22,893 nucleotides of DNA from GCA-2730975 sp964576585. GTDB lineage: Bacteria; Verrucomicrobiota; Verrucomicrobiia; Opitutales; Seribacteraceae. The notes under the pieces are model-generated. The model saw only the letters and a list, made by a program, of their open reading frames with translations. It made no database searches and was not told the origin of the DNA. The stretch is from the NCBI GenBank assembly GCA_964576585.1, contig CAZNWO010000043.1:1-22893 (forward strand), written 5' to 3'. Within the stretch, counting starts at the first letter, position 1. Each line of letters starts with the position of its first letter. The position numbers were made by a program, and so were the translations under genes. Shown piece after piece: positions 7,200-14,593 of this stretch.

Positions 7200-8960
7200 A
7201 TGAAATCCCTCTCAACTACACTGGCAGTTTCCCTACTACTGGCAGGATGCGGTGAAAAACAGACAGAAGTAGTAAACGACTCAAACAAGACGGCGTCGAA
7301 GAGTATTGATACGAAGCCTGTTGCTAAGCCCAAGGCCAACTCACTTTTGCCCGACATCGGGCTTGAAGGATCCGAGTTGCAACCATTTGCATACGTCAAG
7401 ATCATCGCTCTTCCCAAGCTTTTGCAAAAGGCCATGACCGTGGCCCAAGCCGTGAAGCCAGATCCTCAGGTGGCAATGCTGCCAATGATGGCGGGTATGG
7501 CATTGGGAGATCCTAGCCTTGCTTCAATCGACGCAGATGCACCCATAGGCCTTTTTGTCTTCGATGAATTCGGTGGCGACGACGTAACCTTCACGCTCGC
7601 CATGAAACTAACTGAGGAAAGTCCCATCCGCAAGCAGGCGGAGACCCTCAAGCTTGCACTGATCGAACGAGACGGCTGGACCCTTGCTACGAAGGCTCCC
7701 GAGCTGTTCGACCAAGTAAAGGACTGGTCGCCCATGCTGGATTTTGTCGAACAAGCTCCCGAAGGAGACTTGGAGGTAGGTGTTCGCCTTTCGCCCTTGT
7801 GGGACGAGATGCCCAAACTGGAGGGAGCAATAGAAGGAGGCCTTCTTGCAAGTCCTTTTGAAGACGACACCAAGGAAAGCCTGAAAAAGCTTTCGGGTGT
7901 GATGCTCGAGGAAATCGCAACTCTGGACTCGGCGAAAATCAACCTGTTCCTTTCATCGGAAGAAGTTGCCGTAAAATCAACCATGAGGGCGAAAGATGGA
8001 TCCGCCCTGTCTCAGCAGTTTCAATCAAAAGCCAAAACCGGCAATTCTCAGGTGGCGAACTTTGTTCCATCCGGTGGTTTTTTTGATATCGTGATGGATT
8101 ACGATACGTCGACTTTTCCCGCATACGTTAATCACCTCGTCGAGAAGATCGCTCCCATTTTTGAAGGTGAGTTCAAGCAAATACTGCTCCGATACCAAGC
8201 AATGGCGGCTGATTTGCCTGATTTCTTTGGAGGTCAAGCTGCAGCGAGATACGACGTTGGCTTTGAATCAAGCAATATGGACTTTGTTCAAGTAGGAACG
8301 ACAAAGGTTTCGCCCGAGGAATTCGGAAAAATGTTCGAGGAGTACCTTAAGCTTAACCAAGAGCTTTTTGATAAAATCGATTTCTTCCAAGAAATGGGAA
8401 TCAAGTATGAGTTCGACCTCAACCAGACGAAACCGGTGGAAGGAATTCCAACGTTTCGAATCTCCATGAAGATGGACATGCAAGAAGTGGACGAGGCCAT
8501 TTTTCCGGCAGGCCTCCCCTATTCGAACATGTCTTACTTGTATGCGGTCATGGATGGTCACTATGCCATGGCGATGGATGAGAAGCAATTGGGAGAACTC
8601 ATCAAAAGAATCCGGGAGGGAAAAGAGATCGAGGACAGCCTTGCAGAAAACCTACCCATTCAAAGTGGTCAATCGCTTCGTTGGAGCATGGACATGGTCA
8701 AATATGCCAGTCTCATACTTGGAGCCTCGGAAATTCCCCTGGCTTCCCCGGCCATCGAGGAGAAATTATCGAAAATGGAATTGGCGCCCGTCACAGGGTC
8801 GATGAGCGTAGGTGATGGAAGAGTTTCGGCCGACGTCCGAATTCCGCTCAAGACGATCAAGGCAGGGGTTGATTACTTCGAAAACGATTTGGAAAAGATT
8901 CCCCCAGAACCTGTTCCAAACCTACCGGAAATTGAGGAAGAAACGGAACAGGAAAACTAA
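7200..8960 (+). CDS. Large lipoprotein of unknown function
   Basis: A 586-residue protein with a classic lipoprotein signal: MKS, a hydrophobic stretch, then LLAGC with Cys17 as the lipidation site. A Thr/Ser/Lys linker of about 35 residues follows. The body alternates hydrophobic strands and acidic helices, with recurring pieces about incoming values or thresholds that I cannot tie to a known family. Notable parts are a Met/Ala-rich LPMMAGMALGDP near residue 97, DAPIGLFVFDE near 115, and an acidic proline-containing tail (PEPVPNLPEIEEETEQEN). There is no enzyme motif. The general look (adhesion or DUF3352-like long lipoproteins of planctomycetes) is only an impression. ATG 7200 is the natural start, and no Shine-Dalgarno is present. 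The stop overlaps the stop of the convergent PNP gene by 4 bases. Confidence 0.85.
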   Translation: MKSLSTTLAVSLLLAGCGEKQTEVVNDSNKTASKSIDTKPVAKPKANSLLPDIGLEGSELQPFAYVKIIALPKLLQKAMTVAQAVKPDPQVAMLPMMAGMALGDPSLASIDADAPIGLFVFDEFGGDDVTFTLAMKLTEESPIRKQAETLKLALIERDGWTLATKAPELFDQVKDWSPMLDFVEQAPEGDLEVGVRLSPLWDEMPKLEGAIEGGLLASPFEDDTKESLKKLSGVMLEEIATLDSAKINLFLSSEEVAVKSTMRAKDGSALSQQFQSKAKTGNSQVANFVPSGGFFDIVMDYDTSTFPAYVNHLVEKIAPIFEGEFKQILLRYQAMAADLPDFFGGQAAARYDVGFESSNMDFVQVGTTKVSPEEFGKMFEEYLKLNQELFDKIDFFQEMGIKYEFDLNQTKPVEGIPTFRISMKMDMQEVDEAIFPAGLPYSNMSYLYAVMDGHYAMAMDEKQLGELIKRIREGKEIEDSLAENLPIQSGQSLRWSMDMVKYASLILGASEIPLASPAIEEKLSKMELAPVTGSMSVGDGRVSADVRIPLKTIKAGVDYFENDLEKIPPEPVPNLPEIEEETEQEN

Positions 8961-9778
8961 TCCCCCCGACAGAGTGTTGTCAAATAAGCTACCGTCACCT
9001 CTTTCATTCGAGGCATTGCTAGGCTGGCGGTTTCACTTACTTCCTCATGGGAGAGTGGACTGGGTGAAATGCCTGCGGCAAGATTGCTGATGCACGAGAT
9101 GGCTGCCACGCGAAGTCCTGCCGCGTTGGCCGTCATGGCTTCGGGAACTGTGGACATGCCCACGGCATCGGCGCCGAGTTTGCCGAAGGCACGGATTTCC
9201 GCAGGAGTTTCGAAGGCAGGACCTGATAAAGCGAGGTAGACTCCTTGTTTCAAGGAGATCCCGTGCTCATTGCCGGCGGAAAGGAGCTTTTCCCGAAGGA
9301 TTGGGTCGTAAACCTCAGTCTGGTCGGGAAAGCGAGGACCTAGGAAGGGATCATGCGGACCTAGGAGAGGATTGCCCGGCATAAGATTGATATGATCCGT
9401 CAGGATCATGAGGTCTCCGGATGAAAAGTCTTCATTAATTCCTCCCGCCGCATTGGTTAGCAACAAGGTTTCAACCCCAAGCATTTTGGCGATTCGGACA
9501 GGTTCCGATACAGGTTCCCAGCCCATTCCCTCATAGTAGTGCCTACGGCCCTGAAAGATGAGTATTTCGGTTTCCGAAACTTCTGCGAGAAGCAATTGTC
9601 CCGCATGGCCTTCTACCGTAGACGCACCCAGTCTAGGGAATTCCTCATATGGAATAGCATCCTTAATTGAAAAGGATTCACCGACTTCTCCCCAACCCGA
9701 TCCGCAAATCAAGGCATGCTTGGGCTTGGCGTCCGGCCAACGGTTTAGAATCAAGTCCCCGGAAGATTCGCTGCTCAT
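8957..9778 (-). CDS. Purine nucleoside phosphorylase, trimeric type (inosine/guanosine)
   Basis: Cleaves purine ribonucleosides with phosphate to give the free base and ribose-1-phosphate (purine salvage, cytosol). The 273-residue length fits the trimeric PNP family. Motifs in order: GSGWG (26-30, usually GSGLG) and TVEGHAGQ, both in phosphate binding; RRHYYEGMGW; TNAAGGI; DHINLMPGNPL; GPAFETPAEIR, whose Glu binds the base; and GMSTVPE. The base-selecting position is Asn232 in CISNLAAG, as in 6-oxopurine enzymes, so guanosine and inosine are the likely substrates. It lies 11 bases downstream of purM on the same strand and is probably cotranscribed, joining de novo synthesis and salvage. The TAG stop overlaps the TAA of the convergent lipoprotein gene (shared bases 8957-8960). 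Confidence 0.94.
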   Translation of the reverse strand: MSSESSGDLILNRWPDAKPKHALICGSGWGEVGESFSIKDAIPYEEFPRLGASTVEGHAGQLLLAEVSETEILIFQGRRHYYEGMGWEPVSEPVRIAKMLGVETLLLTNAAGGINEDFSSGDLMILTDHINLMPGNPLLGPHDPFLGPRFPDQTEVYDPILREKLLSAGNEHGISLKQGVYLALSGPAFETPAEIRAFGKLGADAVGMSTVPEAMTANAAGLRVAAISCISNLAAGISPSPLSHEEVSETASLAMPRMKEVTVAYLTTLCRGD

Positions 9779-9789
9779 GTCATTTGAGT

Positions 9790-10995
9790 TTAATCGTCCA
9801 AGGAATAGAGAAGCTCGGTTTCGCCTCGTCGGATCAAGAGATGGTTGGCTCCGTCTTCACGCTCAGTGGGTTCGGTGTGGCCCACGACCTTTGCCTCGAT
9901 GCCAAGGTTTCCGGAAATTTTCATGACCTCTTCCGCAGCGGATGGATCGCAATAGGCTTCAAAGCGATGTCCGAGGTTGTACACCTTGTGCATCTCGTGA
10001 TCGGATGTTCCTGAAACGCGTTGAATTTCCCGAAAAAGCGGAGGTATCGAAAACAGGTCATCCTTTACGTGCTTTACGCCCGAACCAAACCTTAGGCATT
10101 TTGTTTGCCCGCCGCCGGAACAATGAACGAAGCCTAGTATTGAAGGACGCAACTCGTCCAGCAACGTTTTGACGAGGGGAAGGTAGGTTCGCGTCGGGCT
10201 GAGGAGCGATTCTCCAACCGTGAATGCAGAATTCGGAAGCGGATCGGACATTCGGTAGGGTCCGCAGTAAAGCAGATCCCTAGGCAAGTTCGCATCGAAG
10301 GTTTCAGGATAGTTTTCCCGATAATGAGTAGAGAGCATTTCGTGCCGGGCGCTGGTGAGGCCGTTGCTGCCGATGCCACTATTCTCGCTGTCCTCGTAGG
10401 TGGCTTGGCCAGTGGAAGAAAAGCCAACGATAGCAAGCCCTGGCCGAATGCCTGCATTGTCTAGGATTTGATCGCGAGGCAGGATTGAGACGGCGCAGGA
10501 ATCCACGGCAACAGTTCCAGTCAAGTCACCTACGTCCGCAGTTTCCCCACCTCCTCCGATTATGCCGATTCCCAAGTCTCTAAGCTTCTGTAGGAATTCT
10601 TCCGTTCCCTCAATGAGTGAAGCGAGGGCTTCGCCGGGGAAATTCCCAGCGTTTCGATTGACCGTGGAGGAAACAACGATGCCATCCGTTAGTCCGATGC
10701 ATGCCAAATCGTCGATATTCATGACGATGCTGTCTTGGGCGATTCCTCGAAAAACTGAGGGGTCGCCGGATTCCCTGTAGTGAAGGTAGCCCAGAATCGA
10801 TTTCGTACCTGCGCCATCCGAATGAATCACGCAACATGAATGAGGATCGCCGGTGAGATAATCCTCGGTTACCTTGCAGAAGGCTCCGGGGAAAAGACCA
10901 GGATCCAGTTTGTCCACAACTGCATGAACCTCTTCCTTGGAAGAAGAAACTCCTCGTTGTCCGTATCGATCCTCAGTTAACGATGTTTCTACCAT
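9790..10995 (-). CDS. purM: Phosphoribosylformylglycinamidine cyclo-ligase (AIR synthase), long divergent type
   Basis: Fifth step of purine synthesis: FGAM plus ATP gives AIR. At 401 residues it is longer than the roughly 345-residue common PurM and matches, as I recall, the Bacteroidetes/PVC form. Motifs: RYGQRGVSSSKEEVH (10-24), DGAGTKS (60-66), QDSIVMNIDD (87-96, ATP and metal binding), GGGETADVGDL, GFSSTGQATYE, GSNGLTSARHE, SPTRTYLPLVK, VHCSGGGQTK and YNLGHRFEAY. It is intact from ATG 10995; upstream bases (acaagatgcaaccaa) show no ribosome-binding site. The PNP gene follows after 11 bases. The divergent GNAT gene starts 52 bases away, so the purM promoter must lie in or near that short space. 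Confidence 0.93.
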   Translation of the reverse strand: MVETSLTEDRYGQRGVSSSKEEVHAVVDKLDPGLFPGAFCKVTEDYLTGDPHSCCVIHSDGAGTKSILGYLHYRESGDPSVFRGIAQDSIVMNIDDLACIGLTDGIVVSSTVNRNAGNFPGEALASLIEGTEEFLQKLRDLGIGIIGGGGETADVGDLTGTVAVDSCAVSILPRDQILDNAGIRPGLAIVGFSSTGQATYEDSENSGIGSNGLTSARHEMLSTHYRENYPETFDANLPRDLLYCGPYRMSDPLPNSAFTVGESLLSPTRTYLPLVKTLLDELRPSILGFVHCSGGGQTKCLRFGSGVKHVKDDLFSIPPLFREIQRVSGTSDHEMHKVYNLGHRFEAYCDPSAAEEVMKISGNLGIEAKVVGHTEPTEREDGANHLLIRRGETELLYSLDD

Positions 10996-11047
10996 TTGGT
11001 TGCATCTTGTGTTTTAAACGCAGAGAAGAAAGAAGAAATTTTTGAGG

Positions 11048-11911
11048 ATGGCGGAATCAATGCAACAATCTTCTAAGTTCCTAGTCAGGATAAGATCCGA
11101 TTTTCGGCAATTCCTCCAGCATGCCGAAAAGTTCATGATGGAAAACGAAGCTATGAACAACTTGCTTTGGGAAGTAGGCAAAGCAATTGAAAAAAAGGGA
11201 AGCAAAAGTGAAGTTTTTCTAACCGTCGAAAGAAATGATCGAGTTTGCCTCGCCGGCATCATATCGGGAACGGGATACTTGATTCTGGCTTCCGGCGATA
11301 TCGAGGCGAGCGAAGAGTTGTCGAAGTTTCTATCAGATAACAACTTTGATCTAAATGGGGTTACAGGCTGCAAGGAAACAGGAAATGGGTTTGCTAGGCA
11401 TTGGGGTAATCGAACCGGCAAACGAATTACAGAAACTGCGAACCTGAAGGTATTTTTCCGATCTCTGGAAAAGAAGAGCTACCCTGAGCGCATTGGGTTA
11501 GGCAATATGAGAAAGGCCGAGTCATCGGATGTCGATCTCGTTCGAGAATGGTGCATCGGCTTTGCCGCCGAATCAAAGGCAGTCATGGATCCCACGCAAT
11601 TGATCGAATGGGCTAAAGCTATTGTTGACGCAGGAGACATGTTCTTTTGGGAGGAGGAACAAACTGTCTCCATGGCGTCCTTTGGGAGAAGCACTCCAAA
11701 TGGACTGGTGATAAACATGGTCTATACGCCTGCAAGGTTTCGGGGGAAGGGTTTTGCAAAGTCTTTGATGATGGCTCTTGCAAATGAAGCCCAATCGAGA
11801 GGAGCGAAGTTTTGCTGTCTGTTCAGCGAATACGGTGGAAAAGCAAACCTTTACGAGTCGGTCGGCTTTGAACGAATCGGGCAATTCAACGAATTGTCGT
11901 TCAGAGACTAA
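11048..11911 (+). CDS. GNAT-family N-acetyltransferase
   Basis: The N-terminal half (to about residue 155) has no recognisable domain. The C-terminal half is a GNAT domain: a strand INMVYTPA, then the acetyl-CoA loop RFRGKGFA (R230-G235, R/Q-x-x-G-x-G/A type), a helix LMMALANEAQSRG, CCLFSEYG and a closing NLYESVGFERIG. The overall arrangement resembles COG3393-like predicted acetyltransferases. The acceptor is unknown. Start choice: an in-frame TTG at 11042 would add two residues, but ATG 11048 is preferred; a GAGG sits directly against it, too close for an ideal ribosome-binding site. The TAA stop at 11909-11911 abuts the stop of the convergent FMN reductase with no bases between. Confidence 0.83.
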   Translation: MAESMQQSSKFLVRIRSDFRQFLQHAEKFMMENEAMNNLLWEVGKAIEKKGSKSEVFLTVERNDRVCLAGIISGTGYLILASGDIEASEELSKFLSDNNFDLNGVTGCKETGNGFARHWGNRTGKRITETANLKVFFRSLEKKSYPERIGLGNMRKAESSDVDLVREWCIGFAAESKAVMDPTQLIEWAKAIVDAGDMFFWEEEQTVSMASFGRSTPNGLVINMVYTPARFRGKGFAKSLMMALANEAQSRGAKFCCLFSEYGGKANLYESVGFERIGQFNELSFRD

Positions 11912-12457
11912 TCACTTCAGTCTGCCGAGGGATCGACAGAAATCGAGGAATGCTTCTGCCTGTTCTCTTAACCTGGAAGCGTAATCGCTTTCGTTGAATC
12001 CTCCTTCAGCCTTCACGATGTTTCCGACGAATGGAATGAAGACGCGCCGAGGAAAATTAAAGGCGTTTCGATAGCCGAACACTTGCTGAAGGTGTTCGAC
12101 GGGGCGCAAACCTGCAAATTGTCCTGCGGCAATTCCCACGTAACAAACGGGTCTTCCTTCGAAACTTTCAGGAAAAGGAAGCATGTCGATAAACAGCTTG
12201 AGTGCTCCGGGCATGCTCCCGTTGTACTCTGGAACAACGACTACGAGACCTGATGAGGCTAGAATTTGCTCAATGAACTTCTCTACTTGTGGGGGCTTTT
12301 GGACATAGGCTTCCGGAGAGAGCGTTTCAAGAGGGAGATCAACTAGATCAATTATCCCGGACTCAACCTGTAGCTCTCTATATACGTCGGCCAAGAAAGC
12401 GGAAAGTTGTGAGGAGACGCTCCCCTTGCGATTCGTACCTGAAATGATGGAAATCAT
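11912..12457 (-). CDS. NAD(P)H-dependent FMN reductase (flavodoxin-like)
   Basis: A 181-residue flavodoxin-fold protein of the FMN_red/SsuE-like family: phosphate-binding GTNRKGSVSS (7-16), then VPEYNGSMPGALKLFID (75-91), the family signature next to the flavin, and a C-terminal helix. Members reduce FMN or quinones using NAD(P)H; the electron acceptor here is unknown. It is the last gene of the gltB-gltD-thrH run: its ATG overlaps the thrH stop in ATGA (12454-12457), so translation is likely coupled. A short insertion-like stretch, GYRNAFNFPRRVFIPFVGN, follows the signature. Confidence 0.88.
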   Translation of the reverse strand: MISIISGTNRKGSVSSQLSAFLADVYRELQVESGIIDLVDLPLETLSPEAYVQKPPQVEKFIEQILASSGLVVVVPEYNGSMPGALKLFIDMLPFPESFEGRPVCYVGIAAGQFAGLRPVEHLQQVFGYRNAFNFPRRVFIPFVGNIVKAEGGFNESDYASRLREQAEAFLDFCRSLGRLK

Positions 12458-13056
12458 GAGGAGCAGGATTTGATTTGTCCAAGGAGTTCACGATGATTGC
12501 CGGCAAGTGGCATGTCTGGGTATTCGTTGAGAAGTGAATCGGGCGGCCTAAAAAATATGCAATGATCAGCAGTCTTGAGCATGCCCAAGTCGTTATAGCT
12601 GTCTCCTGCTGCGATTACCTCGAACTCGAGCTTTTGCAGATACTGAACGGTCTTGCGCTTGTGATCTTCCACTCGCAGCTTATAATCAGTTATGCGATCG
12701 GAGGCGTCCACAACCAATTCATGACAAAACAGGGTTGGTCTCTCCAATTTCTCCATGAGCGGACCTGCAAATTGGCTGAAGGTGTCGGAAAGGATGATCA
12801 ACTCGTAGTTGGAACGCAGGTCGTTTAGAAATTCCAGTGCGCCTGGAAGAGGCTCCAGACCAGCAATGACCTCTTGAATTTGGCTTAGCGTAAAGTCGTT
12901 CTGTTTTAGAATTTCAAGCCGATACCGCATCAGGACGTCGTAATCAGGCTCGTCCCGTGTCGTTCTCCTTAATTCTTCGATTCCCGTCTTTTCCGCAAAG
13001 GCAATCCATATTTCAGGGACTAATACTCCCTCAAGGTCAAGGCAGACGATTTGCAT
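12454..13056 (-). CDS. thrH: Phosphoserine phosphatase / homoserine kinase, ThrH type
   Basis: A 200-residue HAD phosphotransferase that closely resembles, as I recall it, Pseudomonas ThrH, which removes phosphate from phosphoserine and can pass it to homoserine. Motif I reads DLEG (7-10) where other HAD enzymes have DxDx; the block VLVPEIWIAFAEKTGIEEL matches ThrH. Motif II is LSD (89-91), the motif III lysine lies in DHKRKT, and motif IV is GDSYND (151-156). The frame runs on to 13101, but those 15 residues would overlap the end of gltD. ATG 13056 leaves 5 bases and has AGG four bases upstream, one of the few ribosome-binding-like sites in the window. It may supply serine or threonine intermediates beside glutamate synthase. 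No other serine or threonine gene is seen. Confidence 0.92.
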   Translation of the reverse strand: MQIVCLDLEGVLVPEIWIAFAEKTGIEELRRTTRDEPDYDVLMRYRLEILKQNDFTLSQIQEVIAGLEPLPGALEFLNDLRSNYELIILSDTFSQFAGPLMEKLERPTLFCHELVVDASDRITDYKLRVEDHKRKTVQYLQKLEFEVIAAGDSYNDLGMLKTADHCIFFRPPDSLLNEYPDMPLAGNHRELLGQIKSCSS

Positions 13057-13061
13057 GAAGC

Positions 13062-14543
13062 CTATGGGAGGGCTGTTTCGCCCATAAGGAAGCGGTCGCA
13101 CTCGCGGGCTGCGGCTCGGCCTTCATTGATTGCCCAGACGACCAAGGACTGACCGCGACGCATGTCTCCTGCAGCAAAGACTCCTTCCAAGCTGGTGGCG
13201 AATTGACCATACTCTGCCTTGACGTTGGATCGTTCGTCCAATTCCAAGCCCAATTCATCGGCGATGGTGTGCTCGGGGCCTAGGAATCCCATTGCCAAGA
13301 GGGCTAACTGGGCAGGAATTTCCCGTTCGGAACCTTCGACCTCATGAGGTGAAAAACGACCGTTCTCCTCCTTCCACTCAATGTTGCAAATAAGCAGGCC
13401 TGTGAGGTTCCCTTGGTCGTCGCCAATAAATTTCTTTGTTGAAACAAGGTATTGCCGAGGATCCTCGCCAAACAATTCCTTGGCCTCTTCCTGACCGTAG
13501 TCCAAAAGGTAGGTCTTGGGCCATTCCGGCCAAGGATTGCCGGGGGCACGCTCGTCGGGCGGCCTTGGCATGATCTCCAGCTGAGTGATGCTTTGGCAAC
13601 CATGTCGGATGGATGTTCCCACGCAATCGGTTCCTGTGTCTCCTCCTCCTATAACTACGACGTCCTTTCCCTTTGCAACCGCCTCAAAGGAAGATGTGTC
13701 CTTTGCTTCCAGAACTCCCTTGGTGTTGCGGGTCAGGAAATTCATGGCAAAGTCTACGCCCTGAAGATCTCTGCCATCTATGGGCAGGTCTCTTGGCTTT
13801 GTAGCTCCGCAACAAAGAACAACCGAATCAAAATCGTCGATCAACTGCTTGGCAGGAAAATTCCCTCCTATCTCGACGCTCGTCTTGAATTCCACTCCTT
13901 CTTCAGCCAATAGGTCAACGCGACGCTGAACGACGTTCTTCTCGAGTTTCATGTTCGGAATGCCATAGGTTAGAAGACCTCCTATGCGATCGGCTCTTTC
14001 AAAAAGGGTTACGTTGTGGCCAGCCTTGTTGAGCTGATCGGAAGCCGCAAGTCCAGCCGGCCCCGAACCCACCACGGCCACTTTTTTTCCCGTACGTTCC
14101 TTGGGAGGCGTAGGCCGTACCCAGCCCTCTTCAAAACCCTTGTCTATGATGGAGCATTCTATGCTTTTGATGGTAACGGGAGGTTCTATTACACCCAAGA
14201 CGCAAGAACCTTCGCATGGAGCCGGACAAACACGACCCGTGAACTCGGGAAAGTTGTTGGTCTTATGGAGTCGATCCAAAGCTTCCCTCCATTTGTTGTT
14301 GTAAACCAAGTCGTTCCACTCGGGAATCAGGTTGTTTACGGGACAACCGCTGGCCATATTGCTCAAAAGCATACCTGTATGACAATAGGGTGTTCCGCAA
14401 TCCATGCAGCGAGCTGCTTGGGTGCTGATTTTCTCTTGGTCAAATGGTTCGTGAATTTCCTCCCAGTCCTTGATGCGCTCCAAGGGGGGACGGTCCGAAA
14501 TGGGCCGTCGCTCATATTCCAAAAATCCTGTGGGTTTACCCAT
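13062..14543 (-). CDS. gltD: Glutamate synthase (NADPH) small subunit
   Basis: Beta subunit that takes electrons from NADPH through FAD and two [4Fe-4S] clusters to the large subunit. Cluster cysteines: RCMDCGTPYC (46, 49, 54) with SGCPVN (67), then CPAPCEGSC (106, 110, 114). FAD Rossmann motif GSGPAG (159-164) and NADPH-site GGGDTG (299-304) are intact, and the C-terminal GVFAAGDMRRGQSLVVWAI is present. The 493-residue length is standard. It starts at ATG 14543, 50 bases after the gltB stop, with a leader of Ts and As and no Shine-Dalgarno. The TAG stop is 5 bases from the thrH start. Complete and unbroken. Confidence 0.97.
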   Translation of the reverse strand: MGKPTGFLEYERRPISDRPPLERIKDWEEIHEPFDQEKISTQAARCMDCGTPYCHTGMLLSNMASGCPVNNLIPEWNDLVYNNKWREALDRLHKTNNFPEFTGRVCPAPCEGSCVLGVIEPPVTIKSIECSIIDKGFEEGWVRPTPPKERTGKKVAVVGSGPAGLAASDQLNKAGHNVTLFERADRIGGLLTYGIPNMKLEKNVVQRRVDLLAEEGVEFKTSVEIGGNFPAKQLIDDFDSVVLCCGATKPRDLPIDGRDLQGVDFAMNFLTRNTKGVLEAKDTSSFEAVAKGKDVVVIGGGDTGTDCVGTSIRHGCQSITQLEIMPRPPDERAPGNPWPEWPKTYLLDYGQEEAKELFGEDPRQYLVSTKKFIGDDQGNLTGLLICNIEWKEENGRFSPHEVEGSEREIPAQLALLAMGFLGPEHTIADELGLELDERSNVKAEYGQFATSLEGVFAAGDMRRGQSLVVWAINEGRAAARECDRFLMGETALP

Positions 14544-14593
14544 GTGAAGAAAAAGATAGATTAAAGATTAACCGAATGAAAATGCTCGCAGTC

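Noticed and set aside
13057..13101. A 15-residue N-terminal extension of ThrH
   Set aside because: It overlaps the end of gltD and has no family match; ThrH begins MQIVCLDLEG at 13056.
14016..14564. 182-residue plus-strand ORF opposite gltD
   Set aside because: Antisense shadow of a well-supported gene; no recognisable domain.
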